NCBI GenBank assembly: GCA_905234535.1
Contig: CAJOII010000007.1
Span: forward strand, 1 to 57,012
Direction of reading: 5' to 3'
DNA from: an uncultured Ruminococcus sp.
GTDB lineage: Bacteria > Bacillota > Clostridia > Oscillospirales > Acutalibacteraceae
DNA: 57,012 nucleotides
Part shown: in pieces, positions 1 to 8,608 of the stretch
Position numbering within the stretch: the stretch's first letter is position 1
Layout of the letters: each line of letters opens with the position of its first letter
Program-made: the position numbers and the translations under genes
Notes under the pieces: model-generated
What the model saw: only the letters and a program-made list of their open reading frames with translations
What the model was told of the DNA's origin: nothing
Databases searched by the model: none

Positions 1-24
1 ATACAGCATTTTTTCTTTTTTGAA

Positions 25-46
25 AAGCCCTGTTTTTCGAGGGCTT
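25..46. terminator. Hairpin, probable intrinsic terminator of an off-window gene
   Basis: A seven-base arm at 25-31 pairs with 40-46 and is followed by a short T-rich run. No gene lies between it and the left edge, so it probably ends something outside the window. The rest of 47-161 shows nothing I can name. Confidence 0.4.
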
Positions 47-161
47 GATTTTGTGCGCCTTTTTGCGTTTGCTCTTAGTTTATCTTTGTTTCAACCTTAT
101 CTTCCTTCAAAAAAGATTTCCTTTCTTCCTATTTGATTAATATCTTACAGTGTACGCCCAA

Positions 162-204
162 AAAACCGCTGATAGAGCAATTGATTAGCACTATCAGCGG
201 TTTT
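162..204 (-). terminator. Intrinsic terminator of the radical SAM gene
   Basis: Arms 162-175 and 191-204 are perfect complements of 14 bases with a 15-base loop. Read on the minus strand the stem ends in a run of T, directly downstream of the stop of the radical SAM gene at 215. The T run on the other side makes it potentially bidirectional. Confidence 0.75.
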
Positions 205-214
205 GTGTTGTTCA

Positions 215-1237
215 TTAAGAATGTGCGATAATCATTTTGTTTAACAAATACGCCTTATAATCGTCAATGCAATCAAAAATCTTATGTGACTGTGGATTTC
301 CAAATAGTTTTACTAACTCGCTGGTGGGTGTTTTTCTTGCAAGCCTGAGAGCAGGAATATCCTCATTGATTATCCTGCTGACAATCTCGCTGCTTTCATC
401 GGATAAGATATTACCGATTTTCCATTCCGGATACATATGCGTGAAATTGAAATACACATCAAAATTATTAGCAATATTAAGTGTGATTTCATTTTCGTTA
501 TGATATGCAAAGCAAGTGTCATCGTTAGCTAATATTGCGCACAGTTCAGCTTCGGTTTTAGTTTCCGAGAAATTGATATAATACGGAATCAACTCAGCAG
601 GTATATCCTCTTCATTTATTCTTAGAGGATAGAGTTTTCTGTTTTCACCGTCGCAGGAGCCGGAATGAATGAAGAAAGAAAAATCCCCGCCAAACGTTTT
701 ACAACGTTCTGATAGCTTCAACTCTTTACTGTGGGCTAACAGCTGAATTATATCGGTTGCATTCTCAGCGTTAATAAACACCTGCCAGCGTGGTGCGATT
801 TGGTTATCTATCAAAATTTCTGTTGCTTGGAGCAATTCTTGATAAGCGCCTTTTCTGCCAACATACCAATCCGTTATTTTTTCTGTTCCGAAAAAGGTAA
901 GCTGTACCGTGTTGACACCGACAGATTTCAAAAATCGAACATAATTATCATCACGCACCAGCCGCCAAAAACTCGCCAGTTCAAAGCGTCGGGGTTTAGA
1001 ATTAACGGAGATTTCGTTATCCTTTTCCCATCTCTCGGCGTAGTTATCACAATAATCCGGCTCACGTACCCAACTGTAAAAAGTAACGGAGTGAAAATAT
1101 GGCTTGAAATATTCGACAAGCAGTTTGTCGCTGTTGTCCGGCATTTTTCTGTTTGGCATATGACCGAGCCAACAATGCTTACATCTGTTAGGGCATCCGT
1201 ACATATCGGCTAAAATGATTAAGTTGTTTGTTTTCAA
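215..1237 (-). CDS. Radical SAM protein of unknown substrate
   Basis: This 340-residue protein has the radical SAM cluster motif CxxxCxxC at Cys15, Cys19 and Cys22, followed by an aromatic residue as is usual for the superfamily. It should bind a [4Fe-4S] cluster and cleave S-adenosylmethionine. No SPASM-type cysteine cluster is visible at the C-terminus, although scattered cysteines occur in the second half, so I cannot assign a subfamily. A strong AGGAGG site lies just upstream of the ATG. It is the last gene of a minus-strand cassette and follows a ten-codon ORF (1267-1299). The substrate is not predictable from what I can see; a peptide, nucleotide or RNA substrate are all possible. The radical SAM call is firm, the role is open. 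Confidence 0.8.
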   Translation of the reverse strand: MKTNNLIILADMYGCPNRCKHCWLGHMPNRKMPDNSDKLLVEYFKPYFHSVTFYSWVREPDYCDNYAERWEKDNEISVNSKPRRFELASFWRLVRDDNYVRFLKSVGVNTVQLTFFGTEKITDWYVGRKGAYQELLQATEILIDNQIAPRWQVFINAENATDIIQLLAHSKELKLSERCKTFGGDFSFFIHSGSCDGENRKLYPLRINEEDIPAELIPYYINFSETKTEAELCAILANDDTCFAYHNENEITLNIANNFDVYFNFTHMYPEWKIGNILSDESSEIVSRIINEDIPALRLARKTPTSELVKLFGNPQSHKIFDCIDDYKAYLLNKMIIAHS

Positions 1238-1266
1238 AATAGCGTCCTCCTAAAAATATAGTTGAT

Positions 1267-1299
1267 TTAGAAAGACGCTGAAACACGCTTGACGTACAT
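1267..1299 (-). CDS. Ten-codon ORF ahead of the radical SAM gene
   Basis: An ATG at 1299 opens MYVKRVSASF followed by TAA. A full GGAGGTG ribosome site sits at 1304-1310 on the minus strand, six bases from the ATG. It lies between the kinase-like gene and the radical SAM gene, which has its own ribosome site a few bases later. It could be a leader peptide for translational coupling, a very short substrate peptide for the radical SAM enzyme, or chance. The evidence is the ribosome site and position only. Confidence 0.35.
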   Translation of the reverse strand: MYVKRVSASF

Positions 1300-1327
1300 T
1301 TTGCACCTCCGTAAAAAATAGTTGGTT

Positions 1328-1969
1328 TTATAATCCAAAATGTGATGCTAACTTGTCAATCGCATTCTCTATTGTACTGTTGTCATCTCTAACAATCGTA
1401 TAAAAACCGCTGTTAGCGTATTTATCATAAACTTCTTTAGAGTTAATTTTTTCAAGACATTTGCGGTAATTCTCCATTGCTTTTTCAGGATCCTTTGCTT
1501 GATTGAGTTGATCAAGAATAAACAGCTTTTCGGGATCACTTCTGTCGAAAAATCTATCGACAGACATACTTTGCAGACAAAGCATTACCGCAATATGCTG
1601 ATAGTCGGAAATCTCTCGCAATGTTTCCAAAGAGATATTCGTATCGACAAAGATTTTCTTATCTTCTGCAACCAACTGGAGCAGCCTGATAATTTCTAAG
1701 CTCTCTGCTTCTTTGGAACAGCCGTCAATCCACGCAGCATATTCATCAGGCGTTCGGCTGATAAACTCCTGCCAATCCTTCATTGTATCAAAATAAGATA
1801 GATTGGGCTGATAACCTTTTTCAATATGCTTCATAAAAACATCGTGATAATTCTCGCCGCAGCAAATCCCGTCATATCTTTCTGATAATAGTTTGACCGC
1901 TGTTGACTTACCGGCGTAAGCTGTTCCTGTGATGAAATACACATTTTGAAACATACTATTTATATACAT
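1328..1969 (-). CDS. P-loop kinase / AAA-type nucleotide-binding protein
   Basis: This 213-residue protein carries a Walker A motif at residues 15-23 (GTAYAGKST) close to the N-terminus, as in small-molecule and nucleoside kinases of the AAA_18/AAA_33 kind. The central part contains a DTNI segment that may act as the Walker B-like strand. It probably phosphorylates a small molecule, but the substrate cannot be read from the sequence. The second Met (residue 6) is an alternative start placing the P-loop even nearer the N-terminus. It sits between the radical SAM gene and two acetyltransferases on the same strand, which suggests one transcription unit. Confidence 0.6.
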   Translation of the reverse strand: MYINSMFQNVYFITGTAYAGKSTAVKLLSERYDGICCGENYHDVFMKHIEKGYQPNLSYFDTMKDWQEFISRTPDEYAAWIDGCSKEAESLEIIRLLQLVAEDKKIFVDTNISLETLREISDYQHIAVMLCLQSMSVDRFFDRSDPEKLFILDQLNQAKDPEKAMENYRKCLEKINSKEVYDKYANSGFYTIVRDDNSTIENAIDKLASHFGL

Positions 1970-1984
1970 AACTAAACCTCTTTG

Positions 1985-2536
1985 TTATTTAACTGTTATC
2001 CAATACCGTTTTATCTCTGTACCGTCAATAATAATCATCTTTTCATAAACACCACCATTTGCAAGAATCGTTTTTTCGCTTGCTCTATTGTCGGAATGAC
2101 AGGTGATTAAGATTTTACCTATCCCGAGTTCTTTAGCATTATTGAGATTTAGATGCAGCATTTCCTTTGCGTATCCGTTACCACGTTCCGACGGTCGAAC
2201 AGTATAGCCGCAATGACCGCCCCAAGTGCCGAGGATCGGGTGATTGATATGGTGGCGCAGATCAATGATACCCACCAGCCTATCATCGCTTTTGCGTATA
2301 GCAAAGTAGGTGGTCGACGGCACATCAACGCCTGTCTGTTTGCAAGTTTCTGCACTTGTCCTCAATTGACACCAATGTATCCATTTCTCGGCAGAGGTTG
2401 CTTCATCAAGTGATAAACAGCCAGCAAAGTGGCTTTCGCTGTTACTGTCGCAATCCAAAACTTCCTGACGAAATTGCCATACTTGTTTTGCATAATCGGG
2501 TGTAGCTTCAATTAAAAATAAACTATCCATTATCAT
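1985..2536 (-). CDS. GNAT-family N-acetyltransferase
   Basis: This 183-residue protein has the acetyl-CoA binding signature of GNAT enzymes around RPSERGNGYAKEML, preceded by the beta-strand VGIIDLRHH and followed by a CHSDNRASEKTILANGG segment. That last segment is typical of the RimJ/RimL-like or YitI-like branch, where a neighbouring Asn/Ser-rich turn contacts the pantetheine. Its start overlaps the stop of the upstream acetyltransferase by four bases (ATGA), so the two are translationally coupled. The substrate is unknown. Small-molecule detoxification or protein acetylation are both possible. Confidence 0.85.
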   Translation of the reverse strand: MIMDSLFLIEATPDYAKQVWQFRQEVLDCDSNSESHFAGCLSLDEATSAEKWIHWCQLRTSAETCKQTGVDVPSTTYFAIRKSDDRLVGIIDLRHHINHPILGTWGGHCGYTVRPSERGNGYAKEMLHLNLNNAKELGIGKILITCHSDNRASEKTILANGGVYEKMIIIDGTEIKRYWITVK

Positions 2537-3006
2537 TCCTCACATAACGGGCATTCAAATATTTCATTATTCTCGTTGAATCCATTACGTTTATACCAAG
2601 CGATTGAATTATCGCTTGGCCACGCAAATAACAACTCACACTTTTTCTCAATCAAATCATTTTTGATATATTCTAAGATTCTCGTGCCGATACCTTTATT
2701 GCGATATTCTTTCTTCGTATAAACATTGGTGAGATATGCAATATATTTTGCATTGCCGCTTGGCTTCGGCAATTTCGGAATCAAATAAACAAACATTGCG
2801 GAAACAACAATGCCGTTTTCCTCGGCGACAACAATCCGGTATTCTTTGTTATTATTAAGGAACGAAATGAATTCGTTCAAGAAAGATTTTTTATCAACCC
2901 CATCGAGATTATGCTCGCCGTAGTCAATATCGTCTTCTGCTCCATGTTCCCACTTCATCAGCGCAAGTTCTGTGTAGTCAGCTTCATTTGCAGTCCGTAT
3001 TATCAT
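2533..3006 (-). CDS. GNAT-family N-acetyltransferase
   Basis: This is a compact GNAT enzyme of 157 residues. Motif A is visible as NVYTKKEYRNKGIGTRILEY (Arg-Gly-x-Gly-like pyrophosphate loop), and the C-terminal WYKRNGF strand-turn is characteristic of the fold. It is coupled to the downstream acetyltransferase by a four-base overlap and follows the peptidase-like gene after four bases, so the minus-strand genes from about 3.5 kb to 0.2 kb look like one operon. The acyl acceptor is unknown. Confidence 0.85.
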   Translation of the reverse strand: MIIRTANEADYTELALMKWEHGAEDDIDYGEHNLDGVDKKSFLNEFISFLNNNKEYRIVVAEENGIVVSAMFVYLIPKLPKPSGNAKYIAYLTNVYTKKEYRNKGIGTRILEYIKNDLIEKKCELLFAWPSDNSIAWYKRNGFNENNEIFECPLCEE

Positions 3007-3010
3007 AAGT

Positions 3011-3493
3011 TCACCTTATTCTTGAAATCGTTTCTATAATTTTTGCAAAAAACCAATCCACATCATCATTGTTTTTCAAAAACGGAATATGAATAAATAC
3101 CATTTTTGTTTTCAGATTATTCTGTTGAATATACCTCAAGCCGTTATAATAAAGGCAGTTGCAATAGGACGTTCCCGCGTTATGAGAAATCTTTGCCGAG
3201 ATTCCATTTGATTCAAATGACCTTTGTAATTCTTCGCAATCAAAGTTTGTTTCTATTGCAGATTCTCCGTTCCTTGCTGTTGTTTCAATATGAGCCTTGT
3301 TTTTGATATTCGGACGTTGTCCAAAACTGAGGACATAATCATATGCACCGTCTGCTATCAACTCAATCAGCTTTTTAGAATCCTTCACCTTGTCGTTTGG
3401 CAAAATCAAGGTGTCAAAATCGTTTGAGTATTTGATTAACTGTTCAGCCGAACTTCCCTTAAACACAGTCATTAACATTTTTGAATCAATCAT
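3011..3493 (-). CDS. Pyroglutamyl-peptidase I-like protein (peptidase family C15)
   Basis: The order and spacing of motifs match family C15. A GQRPN...HIETTARN segment carries the catalytic Glu, HNAGTSYCNCLYY carries the nucleophilic Cys, and FIHIPFL carries the catalytic His. The enzyme would remove N-terminal pyroglutamate from peptides in the cytoplasm. The frame is open upstream to 3562. I place the start at the Met encoded at 3491-3493 because the family begins almost directly with the first beta-strand and the extra 23 residues are basic and unlike it. It is about 160 residues, shorter than the usual ~200-215, so parts of the usual N-terminal region may be missing. It heads the minus-strand cassette. 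Confidence 0.65.
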   Translation of the reverse strand: MIDSKMLMTVFKGSSAEQLIKYSNDFDTLILPNDKVKDSKKLIELIADGAYDYVLSFGQRPNIKNKAHIETTARNGESAIETNFDCEELQRSFESNGISAKISHNAGTSYCNCLYYNGLRYIQQNNLKTKMVFIHIPFLKNNDDVDWFFAKIIETISRIR

Positions 3494-3609
3494 TCTTCTA
3501 ATTCTTCTTTCAAAAAACCTTATATTTATTTTACCATAAATACAATTCTTTAGCAACAGCAAATACCGCCAATCAGAATGATTCTTGCTTGACGGTTATA
3601 CTGACTTTT

Positions 3610-5307
3610 TTATCTTTCCTGCTCGTGAGGTTTTCTGTTTTTCTGCTGTTGTTGCGTTTGCCTACGCTGCTGATAAGCGTATTCACGGACAGCGGGCATA
3701 TTGATCTTGTCGTCGAGCTTCATATCTGCGTCACGGACGCTGCTGAAAAATGTTCTGCGAGAGAAGTGTTCGCCGTATGAATCTGAAATCCGATTGAGAG
3801 AATTTCGCTCTTTATCAGGACGAATATCCAGACGAGCTTTTCCAAATTCGCCTTCATTGAATTCTTTGGATTGTTCCTTGTACTCGGCATATTGCTGTAG
3901 GGCTTCGTTCAGCTCGGCGGTGTATTTTACTTCTCGTCTGTCTAACTCCGTCAAAGCAGATTTCATTCGGTCAAGGCTGTCATTGACCGTAGATACATCT
4001 TTATCGTCGGTACGCTCCATAGCGATAAGCAAACGAGCCTTTTCGGATTTCAGTTCTTCAATTTCTTCCGTAAGCTCAGCGATACGATGGGCTAAATCAC
4101 GTTGCGTTATTACTTTGATAACGGGAGTGGATTTCTTCTCAGCTTGAAGCTCCTTCCGTTCTTTCTTCTTTGCAGCGATCTGTTTGACAATACTCTTGTA
4201 GCTTTCATAATTTGCCTTCAATCCCTTAACATAATCGGTAATATTGCGCTTGCCGATTTTGGTGTGCAGGATATGATAGCTGATAACGATGACCTTTTCA
4301 CGCAGAGATTCCATCGCTTCGGCGAGGGAGGGTACGGTATTCTTGACCGCCTGTGAGATTTTTGCAAACGCAGCTTTCAGCTCTCGGAGCAGAGTGTTGT
4401 CAGCTTTGATTTGACGGTTGAGTTCACAGCGGTCGGCAATCAAGCCGCGCCGTTCCATCGCCTGTGCAACATAGCCCTCGTGGATCGTCGGCTGCTCGTC
4501 GATACCTCTGACGGCATTGCTGCGGTGGTCGATATGAGCGTCGGAGCGGTTCGCTTCATCTAAATATTTGTTCGTAACATTAGCCCAGTTTTCTCGCCAA
4601 GCGACAAGCTGTTCGTCGCTGTTCCAACGGGCGGTGATCGGATTCTGCCGTCCGTATTTTGTACTTTTCGGATATTTGTTGGCTCGCTCATAGCCGTGTC
4701 GCTCCGCTTCGGACGGCGACATATACACCTTCTTTTTGCCGACATAATACTGGTATTGCTTCTCCCAGCCCTGTGCTTTAGCTTGCAGAAATTCGGCGGC
4801 GGTGAAGCCTTTTTCTTCTCCGTTGCGTTTACAAAGGTATTCCTTTTCGGTTTTGTACTGCCACTTGCCTTTATCGTCCAACGGTCTGACAGTTAGCATA
4901 ATATGAGCGTGTGGATTGTGACCGTCGGTGTCGTGGATGGCAACGTCGGCGCACATACCGTCCGCAACAAAGTTGCTTTGGATATATTCTGTCAGCAGAT
5001 TTATCCATTGATCTTTGTCGAGTTCAACAGGCAAGGCGACGACTAATTCACGGGCGAGTCGGCTGTCCTTTGTCTTTTCGGCACGTTCAACGGCGTTCCA
5101 TAATTCACTACGATCTTGCCATTCTTGCGGAGCGTTTTCGGGTAAAAAGATATGCTCCCAGACAAGCCCGCGCTTGCGGGTGAAGTCATGGAGCACGCCG
5201 TCGTAATCGTTCAAAATCTTGGAACAGCTCATATAAGCGGATGCGGCAACAGCGCTTCTACCAGAGCTGCGGCTGATCACTTTTGCTTCTAAATGATAAA
5301 TTGCCAT
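3610..5307 (-). CDS. mobL: MobA/MobL-type (MobQ) relaxase
   Basis: This 565-residue protein has the N-terminal relaxase fold of MobQ enzymes. The likely nicking tyrosine is Tyr25 in AYMSC, and the metal-binding three-histidine motif is HDTDGHNPHAHIMLT at residues 125-139. The rest is a long charged, helical C-terminus with coiled-coil character (KKKERKELQAEKK and similar), as in mobilizable elements of Clostridia. It nicks and covalently holds one strand at oriT to start conjugal transfer. A TAAGTGCGCCCT-type oriT lies upstream at about 5602-5680. The ribosome site GAAAGGTG supports the ATG at 5307. The gene appears intact. Confidence 0.9.
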   Translation of the reverse strand: MAIYHLEAKVISRSSGRSAVAASAYMSCSKILNDYDGVLHDFTRKRGLVWEHIFLPENAPQEWQDRSELWNAVERAEKTKDSRLARELVVALPVELDKDQWINLLTEYIQSNFVADGMCADVAIHDTDGHNPHAHIMLTVRPLDDKGKWQYKTEKEYLCKRNGEEKGFTAAEFLQAKAQGWEKQYQYYVGKKKVYMSPSEAERHGYERANKYPKSTKYGRQNPITARWNSDEQLVAWRENWANVTNKYLDEANRSDAHIDHRSNAVRGIDEQPTIHEGYVAQAMERRGLIADRCELNRQIKADNTLLRELKAAFAKISQAVKNTVPSLAEAMESLREKVIVISYHILHTKIGKRNITDYVKGLKANYESYKSIVKQIAAKKKERKELQAEKKSTPVIKVITQRDLAHRIAELTEEIEELKSEKARLLIAMERTDDKDVSTVNDSLDRMKSALTELDRREVKYTAELNEALQQYAEYKEQSKEFNEGEFGKARLDIRPDKERNSLNRISDSYGEHFSRRTFFSSVRDADMKLDDKINMPAVREYAYQQRRQTQQQQKNRKPHEQER

Positions 5308-5601
5308 TCTTGTAAATCACACCTTTCGGGCAGTATTTTTGTTTCTTTTTGCAACGTGACGTTGCATCCAATCCGCCTTTGAAAAACTTAGATTGTAAGA
5401 TCAAGTTTCTGCAACGGCGGGTCAAAAAGTATTGCGAATTCTTATGAGCAATATAGGGTGTCGCCGCAGCGATACCTATGATGTCAAGGCTGTGGTACAG
5501 CGTTGACAATGCGGTTGTCGGACAGATAACCGCACGGAAGGTGACGGCTCTACGGCAACTTCTGCAAGGCTCCAACGGAGCCGCAACCCTCGGAGAGCGC
5601 A

Positions 5602-5680
5602 CGGTTTCAACGAATGTTGAAATACCACCGCTGACCAAAACTCTGCGAGTTTTGGCAGTGGTGAGTAAGTGCGCCCTTCG
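5602..5680 (+). other. oriT: oriT with nic site, MobQ / pSK41-RSF1010 type
   Basis: The sequence TAAGTGCGCCCTT at 5666-5678 matches the nic core shared by MobQ-family origins such as those of RSF1010 and pSK41/pGO1. By analogy the nick would fall between G5673 and C5674. It is preceded by an imperfect inverted repeat (about 5624-5662, with CCAAAACT and AGTTTTGG as inner arms) that ends just before the core, as expected for a relaxase recognition hairpin. A second small inverted repeat is at 5602-5626. It sits directly upstream of the MobQ relaxase gene in otherwise non-coding DNA (5308-5730). Confidence 0.8.
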
Positions 5681-5730
5681 GGATAAAAGAAGAAACGCTC
5701 CGATCACTCGAAGCGTTCCATTGATAATGA

Positions 5731-5928
5731 TTATTTGATTAGACTGCATAGATAGCCCTCCAACTGTTTCAATGACATTTGCCGTACCTGCGGAATAGCT
5801 TTCTCTAATATAGCGCCCTCTTGGATAAGCCGATGTGTCCGAGCCGAACGCTCTTTCACACGGTTGCGAGCCTGCGCTTCTTCCAGTCGGTGCTTTGCCT
5901 GTAAAAATTCTTTCTCTGTAAAACTCAT
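5731..5928 (-). CDS. Small helical element-associated protein (DUF3847-like)
   Basis: This is a basic, helical protein of about 65 residues (MSFTEKEFLQAKHRLEEAQARNRVKE...). It resembles the short DUF3847-type proteins encoded beside relaxases and serine recombinases in clostridial mobile elements. The start is placed at 5928 because GGAGGT lies just before it; the upstream TTG at 5943 overlaps that ribosome site. It lies between the recombinase gene and oriT. A role as an accessory DNA-binding protein at oriT is inference from position and charge. Confidence 0.65.
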   Translation of the reverse strand: MSFTEKEFLQAKHRLEEAQARNRVKERSARTHRLIQEGAILEKAIPQVRQMSLKQLEGYLCSLIK

Positions 5929-5988
5929 TATTAATACCTCCAATCAAAAAGGCGGCTTGTGAAATTGCTCTCACAAGCCGCCGCAGCG

Positions 5989-7890
5989 TTAATTATTATT
6001 CTGTTTTTGTTCTTTGTGCTTTTGCCAACGTTTTCTGTTGTAATTCCTGTTGCGGCATTGCACACAACAGAATTTTGCATTGGTTGATTTTGAAACAAAG
6101 GTCTTGCCGCACTCCCAACACTTTACCTCGAAATTCTTTCCGACGACGTGCTCGCCTGATTTGATTTTTTGGTAAAGCTCCCGTTCATAAACACGCTTTT
6201 TCTTTAGCTGTTCCTGACGCTTGATTTCTTCCTCGCTCAACTCAGGTTCGGGGATTTCAAACTGACCGATAAAATTCAGATAGATGTCAACGTCCTGCAT
6301 ACGCTCACCGTCAATATAGTACGGAGCGTGGACGAATATCTTGTCGATGAATTCATTGATCATCGGCGTAGTCAGCTCGGAAAAGTCGGTGTACTTTTTA
6401 GCCAACGCAAGAAACTGTTCCGCACGGGCGGTATCTTCTTCAAAAGTAGATAGTTGCTGTTCGGTTTCGGTAACAAAAGCGGTCAGCTCTTTATGCTCCG
6501 CTTCATAATCAGCGAGCAGGCTATCGAAACGCTCCTCTGTGATTTTGCCGACGGCGTAGGATTCATAGAGCTTCTTAATGATACCGTCAAGCTCGTTGAT
6601 TCTCCTGCGGCTCTTGTTCAGCTTTCGCTTAGCGTCCTTGACCGCTTCTTTTTGCCGAAGCTGTGAAGCGGAACGAATGTCATCTAAAAATTTTGCCTTA
6701 TCCTTAATAGCCGAAGCGCAAGCCGCTTTAATCGTTTCAAGAATAAGCACCCGAAGCGCCTTTGTTGTAATGCGATGTTTATAGCACACGGGCTCTTTTT
6801 TACGAAAACTCAAATTGTAGGTCGAGCAATCATAAGTGTCACTCGGATACTTTTTCTTTTCGATGTCGCCGCGTGTGCGGTGGTTATACATCTTCGCTCC
6901 GCAATCGGCACAGAATACAAGTCCTGTCAGCGGATTCGCTTCGCCAATTGTATCAACACGTCTCGGCGTTTTTATCAGCTTTTGCACAAGCTCCCAAGTT
7001 TCACGGTCAACAATCGCTTCGTGTGTGTCCTTAAATATCATCCAGTTTTCCTTTGGATTGGCAACGGATTGTTTATCCTTGTAGGATTCCTTGCGTGTTC
7101 GGAAGTTGACAGTATCACCTGCGTATTCCGCCTTAGATAAAATATCTTTGACAGTTCGTTCATTCCACGAATACGGGTGCGGTATATCGGTTTTGTATTT
7201 CCAAAGCCCTGTGCCGTGCCTTGCGTGATAAGCGGCAGGCGTTTCAATTCTTTCGTTGTAAAGAATCGTCGTGATTTCGAAAGGCGTTTTCCCCTCGATT
7301 GTCAACCGATAAATACGGCGGACAACTTCGGCGGCTTCCTCGTCGATCAGCCAATGGTTTTTATCGTTCGGATCTTTTTTATATCCGTAGATAGCGATGT
7401 TCGTCAGCGGTTTACCCGATTCGCCTTTTGTGCGAAAGGCGGCTTGCTGTTTGCGGCTGAGATCACGCAGATACCATTCGTTCATAACATTAAGGAACGG
7501 CGCAAACTCGTTGCTGTTCCGGTCATCGCTGTCAACGCTGTTGGCGATAGCGACAAAGTGAACATGATATTGACGGAACATTACCTCGGTGTAAAAGCCT
7601 GTCTGCAAATAATCTCTGCCGATTCGGGACATATCTTTCACAAGAACGTGTGCCACCTTGTCGGCTTCAATATCGGCAATCAGTCTTTTCCAAGCAGGAC
7701 GGTCAAAGTTGCCGCCTGAATAACCGTCGTCGGTATAGTGGACGAGGTTTTCATACCCTTGTTGCCTTGCGTAGCCTTCGAGGTATGCCTTTTGATTGAT
7801 GATGGAGTTGCTATCTCCGGCGAGTTCATCGTCACGGGACAGTCGTTCATACATTGCTGTTATTTTTCCTTCAGTCTGTTTTGCTGCCAT
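5989..7890 (-). CDS. tnpX: Large serine recombinase (TnpX/TndX-like)
   Basis: This 633-residue recombinase catalyses excision and integration of the element through a 5'-phosphoserine intermediate. The catalytic domain starts with ITAMYERLSRDDE, where Ser18 is the expected nucleophile, and includes the SRIGRDYL segment with conserved Arg. A recombinase domain follows with a zinc-ribbon half CADCG near the middle. A long coiled-coil stretch (KRKLNKSRRRINELDGIIKK) comes next, then a C-terminal extension with CWECGK...CCVQC cysteines. Length and architecture match the TnpX family of Tn4451-like elements. It is tightly packed behind tnpW, and AAAGGAG precedes the ATG. It reads through intact. Confidence 0.9.
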   Translation of the reverse strand: MAAKQTEGKITAMYERLSRDDELAGDSNSIINQKAYLEGYARQQGYENLVHYTDDGYSGGNFDRPAWKRLIADIEADKVAHVLVKDMSRIGRDYLQTGFYTEVMFRQYHVHFVAIANSVDSDDRNSNEFAPFLNVMNEWYLRDLSRKQQAAFRTKGESGKPLTNIAIYGYKKDPNDKNHWLIDEEAAEVVRRIYRLTIEGKTPFEITTILYNERIETPAAYHARHGTGLWKYKTDIPHPYSWNERTVKDILSKAEYAGDTVNFRTRKESYKDKQSVANPKENWMIFKDTHEAIVDRETWELVQKLIKTPRRVDTIGEANPLTGLVFCADCGAKMYNHRTRGDIEKKKYPSDTYDCSTYNLSFRKKEPVCYKHRITTKALRVLILETIKAACASAIKDKAKFLDDIRSASQLRQKEAVKDAKRKLNKSRRRINELDGIIKKLYESYAVGKITEERFDSLLADYEAEHKELTAFVTETEQQLSTFEEDTARAEQFLALAKKYTDFSELTTPMINEFIDKIFVHAPYYIDGERMQDVDIYLNFIGQFEIPEPELSEEEIKRQEQLKKKRVYERELYQKIKSGEHVVGKNFEVKCWECGKTFVSKSTNAKFCCVQCRNRNYNRKRWQKHKEQKQNNN

Positions 7891-7891
7891 A

Positions 7892-8089
7892 TCAGGCGCT
7901 CCTTTCAGACTGTCGGCTCATTTGTGGTATGGTTATTATACCACAAGCCTCGTCATTTTTAAAGGCTTCATTGCGAACAATTCGCAAAATTTTATCTTCC
8001 ATTGTTTCGCCGCTGTCTTTGCAAAACACCTTGACATGATAGGTGGTCTTGCCGATACGGCGAATCATCGTTGTATAGTTGTTGGTCAA
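7892..8089 (-). CDS. tnpW: Transposon-encoded protein TnpW
   Basis: This small protein of about 65 residues has the pattern of TnpW proteins that precede tnpX. It starts with a polar TNNYTT stretch, then RRIGKTTYHVKV, then GETMEDKILRIVRNEA, and ends in QMSRQSERSA. Its stop is immediately followed by the tnpX start. I choose the TTG at 8089 as start because a perfect GGGAGGT site lies seven bases upstream. The ATG at 8104 overlaps that site. Function within the element is not established. Confidence 0.75.
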   Translation of the reverse strand: MTNNYTTMIRRIGKTTYHVKVFCKDSGETMEDKILRIVRNEAFKNDEACGIITIPQMSRQSERSA

Positions 8090-8198
8090 TATATTACCTC
8101 CCATTGAATTTAGTAATTGATTTGTGTATAATGAATTTAGTCAGTTCCTTAATCTGTAACCCCTAAACTGAAACATTGATAAAAACACCTTGCTTACG

Positions 8199-8245
8199 CA
8201 AAAATGCTCTCCAAAAGCCGCGTGAACAGTGGCTTTCAGAGAGCA
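8199..8245 (-). terminator. Intrinsic terminator behind the Cys-rich VLP-like gene
   Basis: Arms 8205-8211 and 8239-8245 (TGCTCTC/GAGAGCA) enclose a second pair AAAGCC/GGCTTT. On the minus strand the stem ends in CATTTTT, just past the stop at 8252. Confidence 0.7.
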
Positions 8246-8251
8246 AAAGCG

Positions 8252-8608
8252 TTACATTTCAGCTTTATTCGTTCGGTGCTTTCTCACACGTTCTGCCGTT
8301 TGCCGACGGCGAGCTTCTACGGCACATTGCTCTGAACAATACGCCTTTCGTCCAACAGAAGCAAAGAGCTTGCCGCATTGTTGGCACTTCTTAGTGGGTA
8401 TGCCTTTGAACAAAGCGAACAACTCGGCGTCGGTAGGTAATAGAGCTTGCTCGTAATACTTGCACAACTTGCTGTCGGTAAAGCCTACGCTGAACATATA
8501 GCACTCCGTTTCAAGCGGTAGGCAACCATATTCTTTACTGTAATTGGCACAGCAGTTGGTAACGTGCTTTTTAATACGATTCTTATCTCTTTTTGATAAC
8601 TCTGCCAT
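8252..8608 (-). CDS. Cysteine-rich VLP-type zinc-binding protein of mobile elements
   Basis: This 118-residue protein starts with MAELSKRDKNRIKKHV, has TNCCANYSKEYGCLPLETECYM, and ends with a zinc-ribbon-like CQQCGKLF...YCSEQCAVEARRR segment. This layout is that of the 'cysteine-rich VLP' proteins common in clostridial integrative elements. The paired cysteines suggest two zinc sites. It has its own terminator (8199-8245). The biochemical role is not known to me; nucleic acid binding is a reasonable guess from the zinc ribbon and basic tail. Confidence 0.7.
   Translation of the reverse strand: MAELSKRDKNRIKKHVTNCCANYSKEYGCLPLETECYMFSVGFTDSKLCKYYEQALLPTDAELFALFKGIPTKKCQQCGKLFASVGRKAYCSEQCAVEARRRQTAERVRKHRTNKAEM

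Noticed and set aside
5258..5974. Long minus-strand open frame of 238 codons over the oriT region
   Set aside because: It overlaps mobL and the DUF3847-like gene in another frame and crosses the oriT hairpin. Composition is Arg/Ser-rich shadow type and no ribosome site is present.
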